The notes under the pieces are model-generated. The model saw only the letters and a program-made list of their open reading frames with translations. It was not told where the DNA came from and did not search any database. Both the position numbers and the translations under genes were made by a program. Shown piece by piece: positions 1 through 12,722 of a stretch of 58,406 nucleotides of DNA (the stretch's first letter is position 1; the number at the start of each line of letters is the position of its first letter). The stretch is from Acanthaster planci. Its lineage: Eukaryota; Echinodermata; Asteroidea; Valvatida; Acanthasteridae. The stretch is taken from NCBI RefSeq assembly GCF_001949145.1, contig NW_019091545.1:253537-311942 (forward strand). Direction: 5' to 3'.

Positions 1-70
1 TTTTTTTAGCTTTCTATCACTTTTATCAATTTTTTTGGGAACATGTTTGTTAACGTTGATTTGATTGCAG

Positions 71-3000
71 TGTGGAAAGCCAACACCACCTCAGTGTAAA
101 GATGACTGCACCAACAAGATATGGTTTCATGTCACCAACTCCACTACTGGTATTGGCACTTGCCAGCAATGCCTAGACTGTCCACCAGGCTATCAGCTTG
201 ACCGTGTAAGGAGAAATATTATCAAGGCATCCATAGTTAATTCCAGGATTTTCTGCCTCTTTTTTTTATGCTTTTTGTGTGAGAGAGGGTTGGTCGGGGA
301 CAAACTTTTAAACAGAAAAAAAAAATTATTTGGTTTCTAATGGGAAAAATCTAGACGCCAGCACTTTTACGGAAGTTAAGTAATCATGTGCACTGAATAT
401 CAATGAATGTACGTACACAAATGTAGTATAAATACCCTTTGTTTATATCGTCCCTTCATGCCGTAGAATCATGACCCAGCCTGATACACTTACATGTACC
501 ACACAATGTGCATATGTTGTATGTTTCTCACACACGAGCGCTGATGAGGTCAATCCATGAAATCAAGTTTCTGGCCAAGGGGTTTCAGGCATGGACATTG
601 TGACATCCATAGTTTCAGTGTGTCGTGGGACATCTTGCTGTGTGAATCACAGTGACACTCCAAATCACAGTGACACCGTTTAATTCCAGAATGAACACCG
701 TTTCAGGCTTCATGTATGCTGCAGCAAAAAATGGAGCCTAAGCCGTGGTTTATAAAATGCCCTGGTGTCCATAAACAGTGCATCAACAGTCTATGTTTAG
801 ATACAGAACCAATCAACACTGGCTCGTACCCCATGCCGATGGTGCATGTGATCATGTTACATGTACAGTATTGTACATGAACAGCACACATGGTTCGGTT
901 TAAATTCACGATGCGACTTGCGCTGCCATTTCTACTTTTCCAGAACTAATTTGGAGTACACAATCATTGCTTTTTTGATTTTTAAGCTTACTCAAAATTG
1001 TTCAAGTACATCTTGTATGTAGTTTTCCAGCGATCTTAAGTCGCAGATGGCAACTGTATGGTGAAAATGATGATCGCATTGGCAAAATTTGGTCACATTT
1101 GCAACTGATTTAGGCGCTATTTAAAGCATTGGTCCAGGAAAACAGTGGTTAAAAAATTACTTGTGTTTTTTCCAGATGTTTCAAGATTTTCATTTTTTTT
1201 CTGGGTGAGAAATTCCAGACAGGATCAGCAACATAAGAAAGGTTTTTGTTGTTTTCCCCGCGGTTACAGCCGACGTAGGAGTTGGTTGGAAATGAAAACC
1301 AGAGAATTAACTACAGATGCCCTTGTAAAGCTGCTGGCTAATCTCAATCCAAGGAAAAGTAAAGACTCGACAGTTATTAATTGTTGGACTAACCTTTCTC
1401 CCAGGCATGTGGTGGTGAGGAAGGATTGGAGGCTATCTGCGTACCAGTCTGCTTTCCAGGGGAATTCTTTGACATGGACCAGTCTCGCTGCATCCCCTGC
1501 CGACATTGTGATAATACCATCGGAGATATCGCATGCAGTGCTACGAGTGATGGCAAATGTGGTCCCTGCAGACAAGGGTAATTCAGATCAGAGAATCTTC
1601 GGCCCTGTTTGCTCTATTTTTTTTTGCTCTATTTTTTTTTTTTCAAGGTCAAGTCTAGTGCAGACAGCTTGGGACGGTTTCCTCTCGGTGTCTTTTCCTT
1701 AGTCCAGCAATTACTACTAGCTGCCAAGTGCTGCCCAGCAAACCTGACCAGATCACTTTTCTTGAGACAATAAGTCCACTGCAAACAAGTCATCCGTCGG
1801 TAAAAGTTGTTCTGCTTGACTCGCATCCGGCCTAAGCATAAGGGAATGCTGCACACAGTGAAATCACCTATGCATGATGCATGCATCAAGGTGTGGTGCA
1901 TGATATGGCAAGCATTCCAGTGTGTTGTTCCTCTTTTGGTCACAGTCATGGCAGGTATTATTTTTGATACAATCAGCCAATTGATTGATGAAGCAAGGAG
2001 ATAGAGAGGATACCGTTCAATTACAAACTAATCTGTTCAACCTGAAAAAAATCTGTTCAAGTAGAAATTGATTTCCTTTCTTTGTGTCTTGATTGGTTTC
2101 CACCTTACCTTCTTTAAGTATTGTGAATGTCATATCTCTTGGTACTTGTTCCAATGGCAGGTACTTTCATGAGCAAGGTAAACCAGATCTCTGCCACCAC
2201 TGCTCATTGCTGACAGAGACGGAACAGGACTCAAAACCGCAGTGCCAAACCTCCAGAATCTCAACAGAGCCACCTTTAACTGTAACTACCTCAGAAAGCC
2301 CATCTGCACGTCATGAGGACACCCCAGCAATGGTTAGGACTACTGCTGTGTCAACAACAACTCCTGACAGCCATGGGACAGGACATATGATGGCATCATC
2401 CAACAGAGCGGGTCAAACATCACTGCCAGATAGCACTACCAGCAGCAACATCGAGTTGCCTAATGATAACATCTTTCAAAATGAACCTTCTGCCGAGGAG
2501 ACAGATGGCAAAGGTTGGCCATGTTTTGCATTTTTGATTTATTTGTGAGTCTTTAGGACTGACCTGTGAAATATGTGAGGAAATGAATTATGTATACACA
2601 TGTTTTTATTTGAAAATGAAACCTTGTCTGTTCCTATTAGATGCGGCTACCCGTGTTACTTGAAGCAATTTGTTTAGTATTGTTTTGCATTTGGCACATG
2701 TGGACTACTGCCTTTGCTGTTTGCCCTGAACCATGACCTCTGTAAAATTCCAAACACAGTACTTGATTTTTACTTGGAAATGAACGGAAGTTAAATGATA
2801 TGGACCAAACGATGGCCTTTCTGTAATACTAAAGAAAATCAGCCACAAAAAATTGTTATATGTATATTTCATGTTGGCTAAGAAAGCCTGAAAATGCACA
2901 GCCAGCAGTCACAAAAGTCATGTTGTAGCAGGGACTTTGATGTGTATCACCCCCTTTCCATTATCACTGAGAAAACTTCAGATTTTCACTGATTCAGGAT

Positions 3001-5828
3001 GGGAGATATGAAAAAGATCTGATGGCAAGCTATTTCTCTATTGTATTCATAATTTAGAAGCTAGTCAGGATGGTCCGTTTTCACCACAGTCATCAAGTGT
3101 TCTGGTTGTCTGTCTCCTGACTCTCTTCCTGCTTGTTCTCCTGATCGGGGGATTTGGTTGGGTCACCGTTAAACGTTCACGTAGAGTGGCACAGAGACAA
3201 CAAGAGCAGCGACGATCATTCAGACAATTTGTGCAAAGGAACTGGATAGATGATGGCAGCCAGCATGACCCAGACAGTGAGGATGAAAAAGGTAAATGCT
3301 GGGGTCGTATATGCTCTCGTTCAGCTACAAACACAATTCAGTCAGGTTGGAAAGGCCATGTACACCTCCCCTTCAAGCCACGGTTCAATTCCTGTTGAGG
3401 TCAGTCAGCTTGGTGTTTGACAGGGGAAAATATCCTACACTGTGCTCTGCTTAGAGTTTTCCAAATACAAAACCAGGTGTTCCACTGAACATTCCCCTGA
3501 CACTCTCAAAAAGGTAGAAATCATTGTTTGGTTTTGTATGGAGTGACTGTCACCAAATAGTGGCTACATAAAATAGTTATCACAGTTGTTACAATCATTG
3601 TTAGGGGGAAGCATTTCATATGGCCAGTTTCACCATGGTTACTACAGACTCCAGGAACAGATGTTTGGTTATAGCATTTCTTGCATTGTTTGAGTTGTGC
3701 TTGCAGTATATTTGCCTGTGCTGTTTAGCCAGTTGTTTTTATTGGTTCAACAAATGCTTCAATTAATAAGTGCTTTCTGTTCTTATATGTAGTTTTCGTG
3801 GATTGTGAGAACGGGACCGCGCAATATTGGGATCTGGCTCCTAGGTCAGTTCCAATATTTTCTATGAGTTAATCTAATTCTTTTGTCTACATAAGGTGTT
3901 GGCATTGATTGACCCTTATATAATGCATTGTCACTGTGATACATTTTAATCACTGTCTTTATTTATCGTTTTAGGTGTCCAGTGAGTTCAAGTCTGCTGA
4001 ATGGTGGACTAGAAGCTTCTAGCTTTTCCTCTGTTTCTTCTGTGTTTGCAGCTCAGAGGAACAACTCTGATCTAACAGACCAGACATCTGGTCGTTCACT
4101 GAATTATTCACTGTTGGAGGAACAGATCCAAACAATGTACCGTCTTGAGTCTTGCGATTGGAAATGTCACGATGAAGATGACATGGTTTACATTAAACCT
4201 ATACAAGACACGGAGAAATCCATGCCACTTAGATCTTATGAAAGGCCTCTGAAAGTTTTGAATCATGAAGAGAATGGTGCTTCAGAGGCTACCCATCTTC
4301 TGGCAGGTGATAGTGACGGGGTAACAGACCCAAACGCCCCAGCAAGTCTACAATCCTTTGATGGAACTCATTCTCTCTTGAGTATCACAAAGAGATCCAA
4401 AGATCAGAAAGGCAAAAAGTCAAGAGGTTTACAGGCAAAAGAAGGGTCTGCTGGAGGCCGCTTATCTAAGGCTTTTGTCAATGCTGGTGTTCAGTGCCAT
4501 GATACAGCATTCAAAGCTGGGAAAGATGAGGTCTGCAACGGGAATAGTGAAAGAAATGATGAAGAAGATGGAATGACTGCAGTCCAAGAAGCTGGAGATG
4601 GCGTAAGTCAAGCAGTCCAGACTGGACAACAGCAGGTTAAAATTTCAACAGCAGATTTCAAGACAAATGGAAATGGCACAAGAATGGCAGCAGAACAAGA
4701 GGCCACAGTCTGCAAAGTCCAAGCCGTCCAGACTGACTTTCAGCAGGCGTCTGCAGCAATTGCCAAGAGAAGCGAAGATGCAGCAGAACAAGAGGCCACA
4801 GTCTGCAAAGTCCAAGCCGTCCAGACTGACTTTCAGCAGGCGTCTGCAGCAATTGCTGAGAGAAGCAAAGATGCTACAGGAATGGCAACAGAACTAGAAG
4901 CTACAGTCTGCAAGCCACAAGAAGTCCAGACTGACCTCCAGCAAGCTGTAGATGGGAAGAGAAATGGCGAAAAACATCAAAGCAAAGAAGCTACACCTAG
5001 GACCAGTGTGACTGCTGCTGTCGTTGGACTAGAGCAAGAGGCCACAATCTGCAAACCAGAAGCGACCCAGACAGAGGCACATGAAGGTGTTTCCGACATC
5101 ACTGCTTCAGGAGCAGGGCAAGTCAAGGAAGATTCCAACGGATTTGGAAATCCAGTCGAGCCAGAAGCCACTGCATTCAAAGGACTAGAGACCCAAGCAG
5201 AACCTGATGGAAGCATTCCCCCACCTGTATCTACTACAATCTCAAGCACTGATGACAAAGCTAGAAGTGCAGGCTCTCCCCATACAAAACAAAAGCCATC
5301 TAAGAAGGGGAAATTTATCAAACCTGCACCTCCTTCCATCAATGTAAACTGTGAAGGGAGTAAAAACCAAATAAGTGTAAACTACAGTGTCCATTACCAT
5401 CAGAATGACAGCTACAGCCCCAGTGAGACAGGTAATTCATTGTCGTAAAAAGAGTTGCTCCTCCAGAAATCGAAACCTTGCATTCATTCAGCAGAATTTC
5501 TGCTAACGGAGTTTTTTAATAGTATGACTGTCAGATTTGGAGTTATTCAGGTCTTCCTACCTCTATTTGCCTTTTGGTTTTGTCAATTGGAAATAGCCCA
5601 GGAATAAATTTCTATAAGATTACTCTTGAGAGCTGAATATGAATGTTTTTTCCCGTAGAAGTGGTTCTGTTTCATTTGCATTTTCATAAGGGCTTCTCTT
5701 CTGTAGTTGAAGTGGTGAGTTAAAATGATGTCATAAAGCAGCTACTGGGTAACTCTGCTGTTTCATAATTCCTCTAATCAATGAGACACTATTTCGTTTG
5801 TTCATTTTCAGAGACTGACAGTGAGTAG
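71..5828 (+). CDS. TNF-receptor-superfamily-like type I membrane receptor (5' end outside window)
   Basis: Seven exons keep frame: 71-205, 1405-1577, 2161-2513, 3058-3291, 3793-3844, 3975-5431, 5812-5828, giving 806 residues of a protein whose signal peptide and first exon(s) lie upstream. Exons 1-2 are cysteine-rich with TNFR-type spacing (CLDCPPGYQ, then CFPGEFF, CIPCRHC and KCGPC). Exon 3 ends the last cysteine module (PDLCHHC) and continues into a Ser/Thr-rich stalk. Exon 4 begins with about 22 hydrophobic residues (VLVVCLLTLFLLVLLIGG), followed by a basic stop-transfer KRSRR. The remaining ~550 residues are cytoplasmic, acidic and low-complexity, with no death domain that I can see, but with a repeated EATVCK...VQTD motif that resembles a TRAF-docking peptide. 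Such receptors bind TNF-like ligands and recruit adaptors to NF-kB or JNK pathways. That role is family knowledge, not shown here. The exon 3 donor (AAAG|GTTGGC) is weak. The last five codons come from the small terminal exon. Family call fairly sure; exact orthology unknown. Confidence 0.72.
4687..5211 (+). repeat. 93-bp coding tandem repeat in the receptor cytoplasmic tail
   Basis: Two nearly identical 93-bp units (4687-4779 and 4780-4872, 31 codons each) are followed by three diverged copies at about 4873-4965, 5026-5088 and 5158-5211. The shared core is E-A-T-V-C-K, four residues, then Q-T-D/E. The two perfect units differ at only a few bases, so the last duplication is recent or kept by gene conversion. 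All copies are in frame. A related QAVQTG stretch occurs at about 4609-4635. Multiple docking peptides for an adaptor is my inference. Confidence 0.85.
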
Positions 5829-8800
5829 AATATTTAGCTTGTCTGCCCCTTCGCTGTGAACCATCGGGGACCAGACCTTGCGGAGTTTGACCAGGAGGTA
5901 TCAAGACTTTTGCCACAAGAGTCAGACCATGGTGCCTGATAAGTACATGTAAATCACTTTTCTATCTTCCTTTTGTATTTTTTCTTTGAAAATGTAGTAT
6001 TTACTAAACAAACTAATCCTGTGAATTTTACAGCAGCACACTGTATTTATGGTTGTGTGGCTTCAGAATGTGGCCTTCAGACTGATAATTGTACTTTGTG
6101 GTAAAACACCCATTTTTTTCTGTGATACTCCATGCCCTCTTTGGGGGAGTGGCCCAAGGACAGATCCAGATGGGTGCCACTGGGGGCCATGTCCACCCCC
6201 AGGAGCCACAAATTTTAATGTTTTGTAATGAGGGAGACAGGAATTTCTGCTCATTTCCCTCTTTCTAAAGCATGTTAAAAAACAGAGCCCTGAAATGTAG
6301 TCTCTAACCTCCCAGAGGCCATAAAAGGTTACCTGAAAAATTTCCAAAATATTTTGGCCGTGGATCCCCTTTGGCGTGATCCTACTTCTTTCTTGCCATC
6401 AAAGTAATCTATGCAAAAGTATGAATATACCTGAAATAAAGAAAACTAGACCTAAAGAGAACCACCCATCTTCAAACCAGGCTGAAATCACAGGTTAAGG
6501 TATCCTCTCAAGCAATACAAGAGGAATCATTGTAAACCAGCAGTTCAGACATGACTTGGTCAATACAGGCGATTCACAATAGTGTGCCTCCAAGAGTTTG
6601 GAACGCGTAGGTCAATCCTGGCGCACAAATCTGCATCTAATGTGCATTTGGAAAGGGTTGATAGATTTCCTGCATTGTGATTGTGAATGTCCCGTATTGA
6701 TCTGAGTGATGCTTTAGCTGGTCATGCTCATTATTCTTCAAGTCCTCTGAACTATTTAAATTGGTGTCAACTCTATTCTGCAGCATTATGCCCAATTGCC
6801 AAGCTTTCAGAGTGGCCCCCCCCAACAAAAGAAGTGTAACCAAAAGTAACATGTTTTTGTCAAAATCATTGTCAGAAATTTCTTGTTACTGATATCAAAA
6901 TCAATGCTTAGAACGTTATCTTTGGGAGAAATTAATTGTTGCTTGGTGGTTGTATTTTTTGTTGTTTTCATTTTTTTTTTAAATAAAATGTAACAATAAT
7001 AATAAAAAATATGCAGAGATCATAGTGATTAATTGATCATTTTGTGGCATCCCAGTTGCTAAAGCTATCAGTAAACTTAATTGCTTCTTGGATCAATTTC
7101 AAGCATCAAAGGAATCTTGCTGTTGGCACAGATTAGAAATTTAATGTATCGACTATTAAACCAAATACATGTAGTTTTTATGCAACTTACAATGCAATCT
7201 TTCAAAGAGGAGAGTTTTAAATTAACTTGTCTGAAAACGTTTAAGGAATTCTCATGTTATATTACTGTGTATTGTATGCAATAATTTGTTTCAGTTAAGA
7301 AATTGTTATTTGCCAGATAAATTGAAAGTATTCACTGGAAATAAACATATTCACATAGATATTCAAATATGTTTTCATATCCTTGAGGTAAACATCTTTT
7401 AATTCTGTGTTTTACTATCTCAAGTTAAGTTTAATGTAAACATGTGAAGGATATCTTGCTTTCTGATTCATTTTGTTGACTTAGAACTAGAAAATGCAAC
7501 TTTTTATGTCTAAATTGTACTACTGACTTATTTTTCTACCAAATTCAAAATTATTTGTGACTTTTTATAAAAGACTAAGTCTTTCTTACTCAATATTCAG
7601 CCTTGAAACCTGCTTGTTGATTTTTTCCTTAACAAATTGTGCTGGGAATGAAATGAAGTTCAGGATTTTAATGACGGATATTTATTCTCAAAAATATATG
7701 CATATATTGAATTTCATTTATACTTTAGAAGTAGATTTACGTAAAATGTAGATCTCATACTTAAGACACTGTAATCTATTTTTAAGATAACTCTATCGCT
7801 TTAAAAGCACAATCAGATAATGAATGTACTTCAGGGGTAATATATATGATCTTTAACACAATAAATTTTTATCTTATCCATTGGTTAATTGCATTGTTTT
7901 GAGATATGTGCTTAAGGTTTGCTGTGAACTTGTGCTGTGAATAACTGGTGTATTATCATGTGAAACAAGCTTGTAATTTAGAATTTGTAGGGTAAGTGTA
8001 GTTTTTGTTGCCACTACATGCAGAGTAGTGTGTTTGGAGTATGTTTAAAGTGAGACGTGTGGATTATCTCTAATATTAGATGATACAATATCCAGCATCA
8101 AGTACATGTAGTGTTGTGTCACGTGATGCATCTTCACTGAGCTGTAGTTATTAGATATTGGGCAGTGTACATGTTATTTATTTTATACCCAGAATTTGTC
8201 ATTTGGATGGCCATGTACTTTGTTTCGTGTGCTTGGTTCTATTGTATTCACGTGTGACCCAAGTAGATGCACTGTTGCTTACATTTTAGAAATTTAGAAT
8301 TATTAAGCTGAACACAAGCAGTGGGGCAGTGTTCAAGAAATCTACATTAATGCTGAAAGCAATATGTCCGGCAAAGTTAAGTTATAATTTTTTCCTCTGC
8401 AGAACTTGTCACTTACATGGCTATGTACTTGCACTTTTTCAGTCGCTAACGTTCTCGAAAAGTTGTTAACAGACATAAAACTTACTTCAACTTGAATTGT
8501 ATTCACTGACGATTGTTTGTTCATTACAAGCAAGGTTTCATCTGGGATTAAATTCTCCACCCCTACATGTACCATCCCAATCAAACGGAAAAAACTACCT
8601 ATCCTCTCCCAGGAAAAGTTTTGAAACTGGCAACCCTGTGTGCTTTCTGAGGCCATATTGCCTCAGCATCCAGTAGTATGGAAGGAAATGTGAATTACTG
8701 GTTCATTGGTGTTCAAAATTTATATGGGAAATGGGGCTTGTAAATTTAGATCAAGCAAAATGTACTTGTCCACATTTGTTTTGCATATGTCCTAAGGACG

Positions 8801-9248
8801 TGAATAGATGACTAGATGAGATTCTTACAGGGTTTGGAATTGTACTCATTCGTAGTGTGGGCAGGTATGATTCACAGGAAGGGGGTTGGGATGGAACCCT
8901 CTTGCTTTTACACCCCAAAAGGAATGAATACATGAATGAAATTAAAAAAGATACACCCTCTAAGGGTAATTATTTGTACATCAATAACAATGTAATGCAG
9001 TACTTCATGTGTAAACCAGTCTGCAACATTCGGACATGAAATCTGAGGGTTTTGGGACCCCCCTAACAGAAATTCCTCAATCCGCCCCTGGTGGTACTTT
9101 GTGACCATTTTTTTGCATGAATATTTATTCATGTTCACTTTTAAACACTGCAGCTGTTACATTATTTTATGTAACATGTCATGTCATCCGATTCATAGGA
9201 ATCAGAGTGCCGCTTCTCTAACTGGAGTGGACTGCAAATTTGCATTTG
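5829..9248. other. Gene-poor AT-rich intergenic DNA
   Basis: No exon-like sequence with splice borders was found. Short open frames here lack family resemblance and codon-like composition. The first 100 bases after the receptor stop contain a further open segment in the same frame (5838-5936), discussed in the findings. At 9075-9090 the sequence ends like a hAT-type terminal repeat (RC of CAGGGGCGGATTGAGG), but the matching other end was not found, so it is probably a relic. TACATGTA-type palindromes occur several times. Confidence 0.5.
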
Positions 9249-9480
9249 TACGGAGCTCTGGTAGTGTCATCTTACTTGCTTTTATCTCGGGATGACAACA
9301 TATTACAGGCAGTATGGCGACATCATGAGATGTTTATCGCAGGATGACTTCTTCGATTGGAGATCAACATCCTGAGGTAATTTATCATGGGATGACGACA
9401 TCACAAGATAATCATTATCTCGGGATGTCGTCATAGCAAACGTGATGTCTACTTCACTGCGTGTAACAAGCGGTGATCAG
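9249..9480. mobile_element. Partial foldback element related to the 11.8-kb element
   Basis: The left end (TACGGAGCTCTGGTAGTG, from 9249) matches the left terminus of the 904-bp foldback at 11,819. It is followed by repeats of the type TCTCGGGATGACGACAT in both orientations (about 9287, 9388, 9419). The matching right terminus is not seen, so this copy looks truncated or diverged. Confidence 0.55.
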
Positions 9481-10522
9481 ACATCATGATGTTTGATCAG
9501 TCCAGTTAATATCATGTTGGCTATAAGAAGACAATGCTTTAATCAAAAAACGAAAGCACCTCGGGCCACCTGTGCGTTTTCAGGGTGGTTTGTCAATGCA
9601 CTCATTGACAAACAATTTCATAATTCCACTTTTAATAATGTTATCATCCATGATAAATGATCTGTTTCGGCAAGTTATTATCTTGTTTTGGCAAGTTATC
9701 TTGCTTCGGCAACTTACTGAAAGATATATATGCCTCCTTGCGAAACGCATCATAAAGGGAAAGTGACACCAGTGCAATAGGGCTTATAACAAGTTGTGTA
9801 GTGGCAATGCAACTGGCCTATTTTTGACGAAGTTAAGTTCCGATGTTATTTGTTTACACAAACATAAATATTCACTTGACATTTCTCTTGTTGAACCGGT
9901 AATGTGGGGTGGGTCAAGGCGCGGAAGCAATGCAGTCATGATGAGTAAATCTCGGGTAAATCACCAACAATGTTGAATTTATGTTTCACCCTTGATATTA
10001 TCCGTTTATACTCGGGGGGGGGGAGGTGGCATCATAACTAAGCTTCGACTGGGGACCTTCCCAGGTTTTGATGTTCACTCGAGCGCAGAGTGCTTGGACG
10101 TGGTGTGATCAAAGACCAGTGGGGATGTTGATCACAAGTTTCAACAGAACTGCAAATTCAAACAAATACAAGGGTTTCTAAAAATGCAGTTGCTCTGAGC
10201 ATTTGTCAGGTTCAAACTTGTCAAAGTGGAGAGAAATTTGTTGTCAGTTACTATTGACGAGTGTGTTATGCTCTGCAGTCATATGCTACCTTCATTGGAA
10301 TCTATCCAAAAGTTACATTTCAGGTACTGGTATAAAGGAAATAACTAGAACGAACTCACCGCTTATGTAGCTGTCAAACTCGTAACATGCGGGCTGCCAT
10401 CTTGGAACCCTTTTCTTTATTCAACATGTAGGCCTAGTTCATGTCGCTCACATAACACCAAACAGTTTACGTAATAAAGGTACAGTGATAGCCAATCATG
10501 TTCCGTTGGTGTTACGGTGTAA
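9481..10522. other. Intergenic DNA, no gene seen
   Basis: No exon signal. At 9665-9715 a short repeated unit (CGGCAAGTTAT / TTGGCAAGTTATC) resembles the subterminal repeats of foldback elements. A G-run occurs at 10,013-10,023. Confidence 0.4.
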
Positions 10523-10700
10523 TTCGACCACCAGAATTAGAAGCCCTTACTGCGGTGGTACAACGCTTGTAGACAGGTGGTACGCGCGCGTTACATGCCT
10601 CTTTGACCAATAGGGTGTCGTGATTTACTAAAATGCACTCGCGCGTCAAGCTGAAGAATGTGCGTCAGTGAGGGCGGTGCCACTGCAGTTATGTGACGTC
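10523..10700 (+). repeat. Dispersed repeat with CCAAT box, copy 1
   Basis: This segment recurs at 22,264-22,473 in the same orientation. The shared blocks include TCGACCACCAGAATTAGAAG, GCGTTACATGCCTCTTTGAC, CAATAGGGT, GCGCGTCAAGCTGAAGAATG and GGTGCCACTGCAGTTATG. GACCAATAGG is a good NF-Y (CCAAT) site in both copies. It may be a transposon end or a duplicated promoter. There are no obvious terminal repeats. Confidence 0.75.
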
Positions 10701-11818
10701 TTATCGAGGGCCTGAAAGTAACAGGTCACGCAGCGAGCTTCTGAAACCCGCGTGCGGTCTGCCTATGGGGATTTTACATTGGGCCGTCCGATCACGTTCG
10801 ATAATTTTTGGAAGAATAAACCACCCCATGAAACACTCATGTTGGAATTTTACCTTTGTCTTCCTCAAGTTATATTTAGGAAAAGTCACCTGGAGATGGG
10901 TGAAAAAAATATTAACAACCCTTTACGTTTGGCGATCTCGGTCTTCTTGTTCATGCGTGTTTTCACTCTCTGTGCTTTCGTGGAAACGAGATTGTGCAAC
11001 GTTGCAAAGATTTACCCATAACTGCAGTCGATGGGTTCCAGATTCCGTTGAGTTGTTGTTAGCAAAGATTCGATAAATACTATTTCGTAAAAGCATTATA
11101 ACTCATAAATGTATCTGAAATATATTGATCTGTTTTTATTTCGACTTTTACCGACAGATTACCATGAAGCTTCAAACCATATTCATCTGTGTATGAGACT
11201 GCTGTCTTGTATTTTAGATATTCGGAAGTGATGGGTCCATTTTGGCAGGATATTTCTCTGTTAGGTCAGGTGACTTTTCAGTTTCTATACATTGATATAT
11301 TAGTTAATATTTTCTAAAGCCAATTTCCGAGTAGAATTTTAGAAGAAGTTACTGAACTAGAAATTATTACAAATTTTAAAATCTTTGTACATTATTTTTC
11401 CTATCCAATGGTTCCCGGAAGCGCGCCATTAGGGGTCAACTTTCAGGCTTTATAGGAAACAAAACGTGTATAAATTAGCTTCACGGTCTTTTAACCTCTA
11501 AGCGCAAACTGAAGAGTAATTGTCTCTCCGTGGATTATTCTTGAAATGAAATAAGACTTTTTTCAAGGCGGAAATATATTTTTAGTTGAATACTCGGTGA
11601 TTGAAACGTAAAATTTTCAGTTTGATATTCTGGCTTCACCACCTCTTCCGGTAGATTCGGGCAGGCTTGTTCGCGTATGTTCACGAACGGTTCATTTGTT
11701 GTTCGTGTGTCGGCCGCTCGATCGTCGAAACATTACAGCTTTGCAGGTAGTTAGTGAGAAACGTACATGTACATGTGGCGGCGTCGATGTACGTGCATTG
11801 GATGGAGTTAATGTTTAG
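10701..11818. other. Intergenic DNA, no gene seen
   Basis: Open frames here (for example 10,693-11,076) have no recognisable family or splice context. ACGTACATGTACATGT at about 11,760 is one of the TACATGTA palindromes common in the window. Confidence 0.4.
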
Positions 11819-12722
11819 TACGGAGCTCTGGAAGTGCCATCCGACTTGTTCAGATACCGAGATAATTTTTCTTATTAAGTCGACTTATAATGCGTATTTA
11901 GTCGATTTAACGAGATAAATGATGTAGTCAAGTCGACTACCTAATTCCAGTAAGTCGACTTGGCGAAATATATCATGACATCAAGTCTACTTTTGGAATT
12001 CCCTATGTCAACTTGGCGAGATTATTTATGTAGTTAAGTCGACGCCCTTATTTGATGAGATGACTTGGCGAGATAACTTATGTCATCAAGTCTACTTTTG
12101 GAATTCCCTATGTCAACTCGGCGAGATAATTTATGTTGTCAAGTCAACTTTACAATTGTGGGAAGACGGCTTGGCAAGAAAATTTATGTAGTCCATCTAA
12201 CTTCCTAATTCTGGTAGGTCGACTCAAAAAGATAATCTATGTCAGTGAGTCGACTTCCTAATTGTCGTAAGTCCACTTGGCGAGATAATCCATGTCATGT
12301 TGTACACATGCAGGCATGAACTGACCGCTCACATGTGAACGTGACCTCAGTGCAGCGCATTTTCTCGCCAAGTCGACTTGCTTGAATTTGGAAATCGACT
12401 TGACAGCAAAATATTTCGACGAGTCGACATAGTGAAATCTGAAAGTAGACATGATGACATGAATTGTATCGCCAAGTCGACTTACTAGAATTAGGAAGTC
12501 AACTTAATAACATAAATTATCTCGCCAAGTCGATATAGGGAACTCTGGAAGCAGGCTTGATATCATAAAATATCTCGCGATGTCGACTTACTATACTTAG
12601 GAAGTCAACTTAACTACATCACTTATCTCGTTAAATCGACTAAATACGCTTTATAAGTCGACTTACAAAGATAAATTATCTCAGTATCTGAACGAGTCGG
12701 ACGGCACTCACAGAGCGCCGTA
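11819..12722. mobile_element. 904-bp foldback DNA transposon with 6-bp target-site duplication
   Basis: The termini TACGGAGCTCTGGAAGTGCC and (reverse complement of the right end) TACGGCGCTCTGTGAGTGCC are inverted repeats. The inverted similarity continues for several hundred bases towards the centre. The arms are built from repeated units around GTCGAC (about eleven copies), such as AAGTCGACTTGGCGAGATAA and its complement. GTTTAG directly abuts both ends (11,813-11,818 and 12,723-12,728), a perfect target-site duplication. There is no coding capacity, so it is non-autonomous. Confidence 0.88.

Noticed and set aside
8342-8656. 104-codon minus-strand open frame
   Set aside because: No family resemblance, no splice or promoter context, ordinary length for chance in 58 kb.
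9281-9440. Regularly spaced GGGATGACGACAT-like repeats considered as a CRISPR-like array
   Set aside because: Units occur in both orientations at irregular spacing in animal DNA beside a transposon terminus, so it is a foldback element.
10693-11076. 127-codon plus-strand open frame overlapping the dispersed repeat
   Set aside because: Starts inside a repeat, no recognisable protein features and no counterpart at the second repeat copy.
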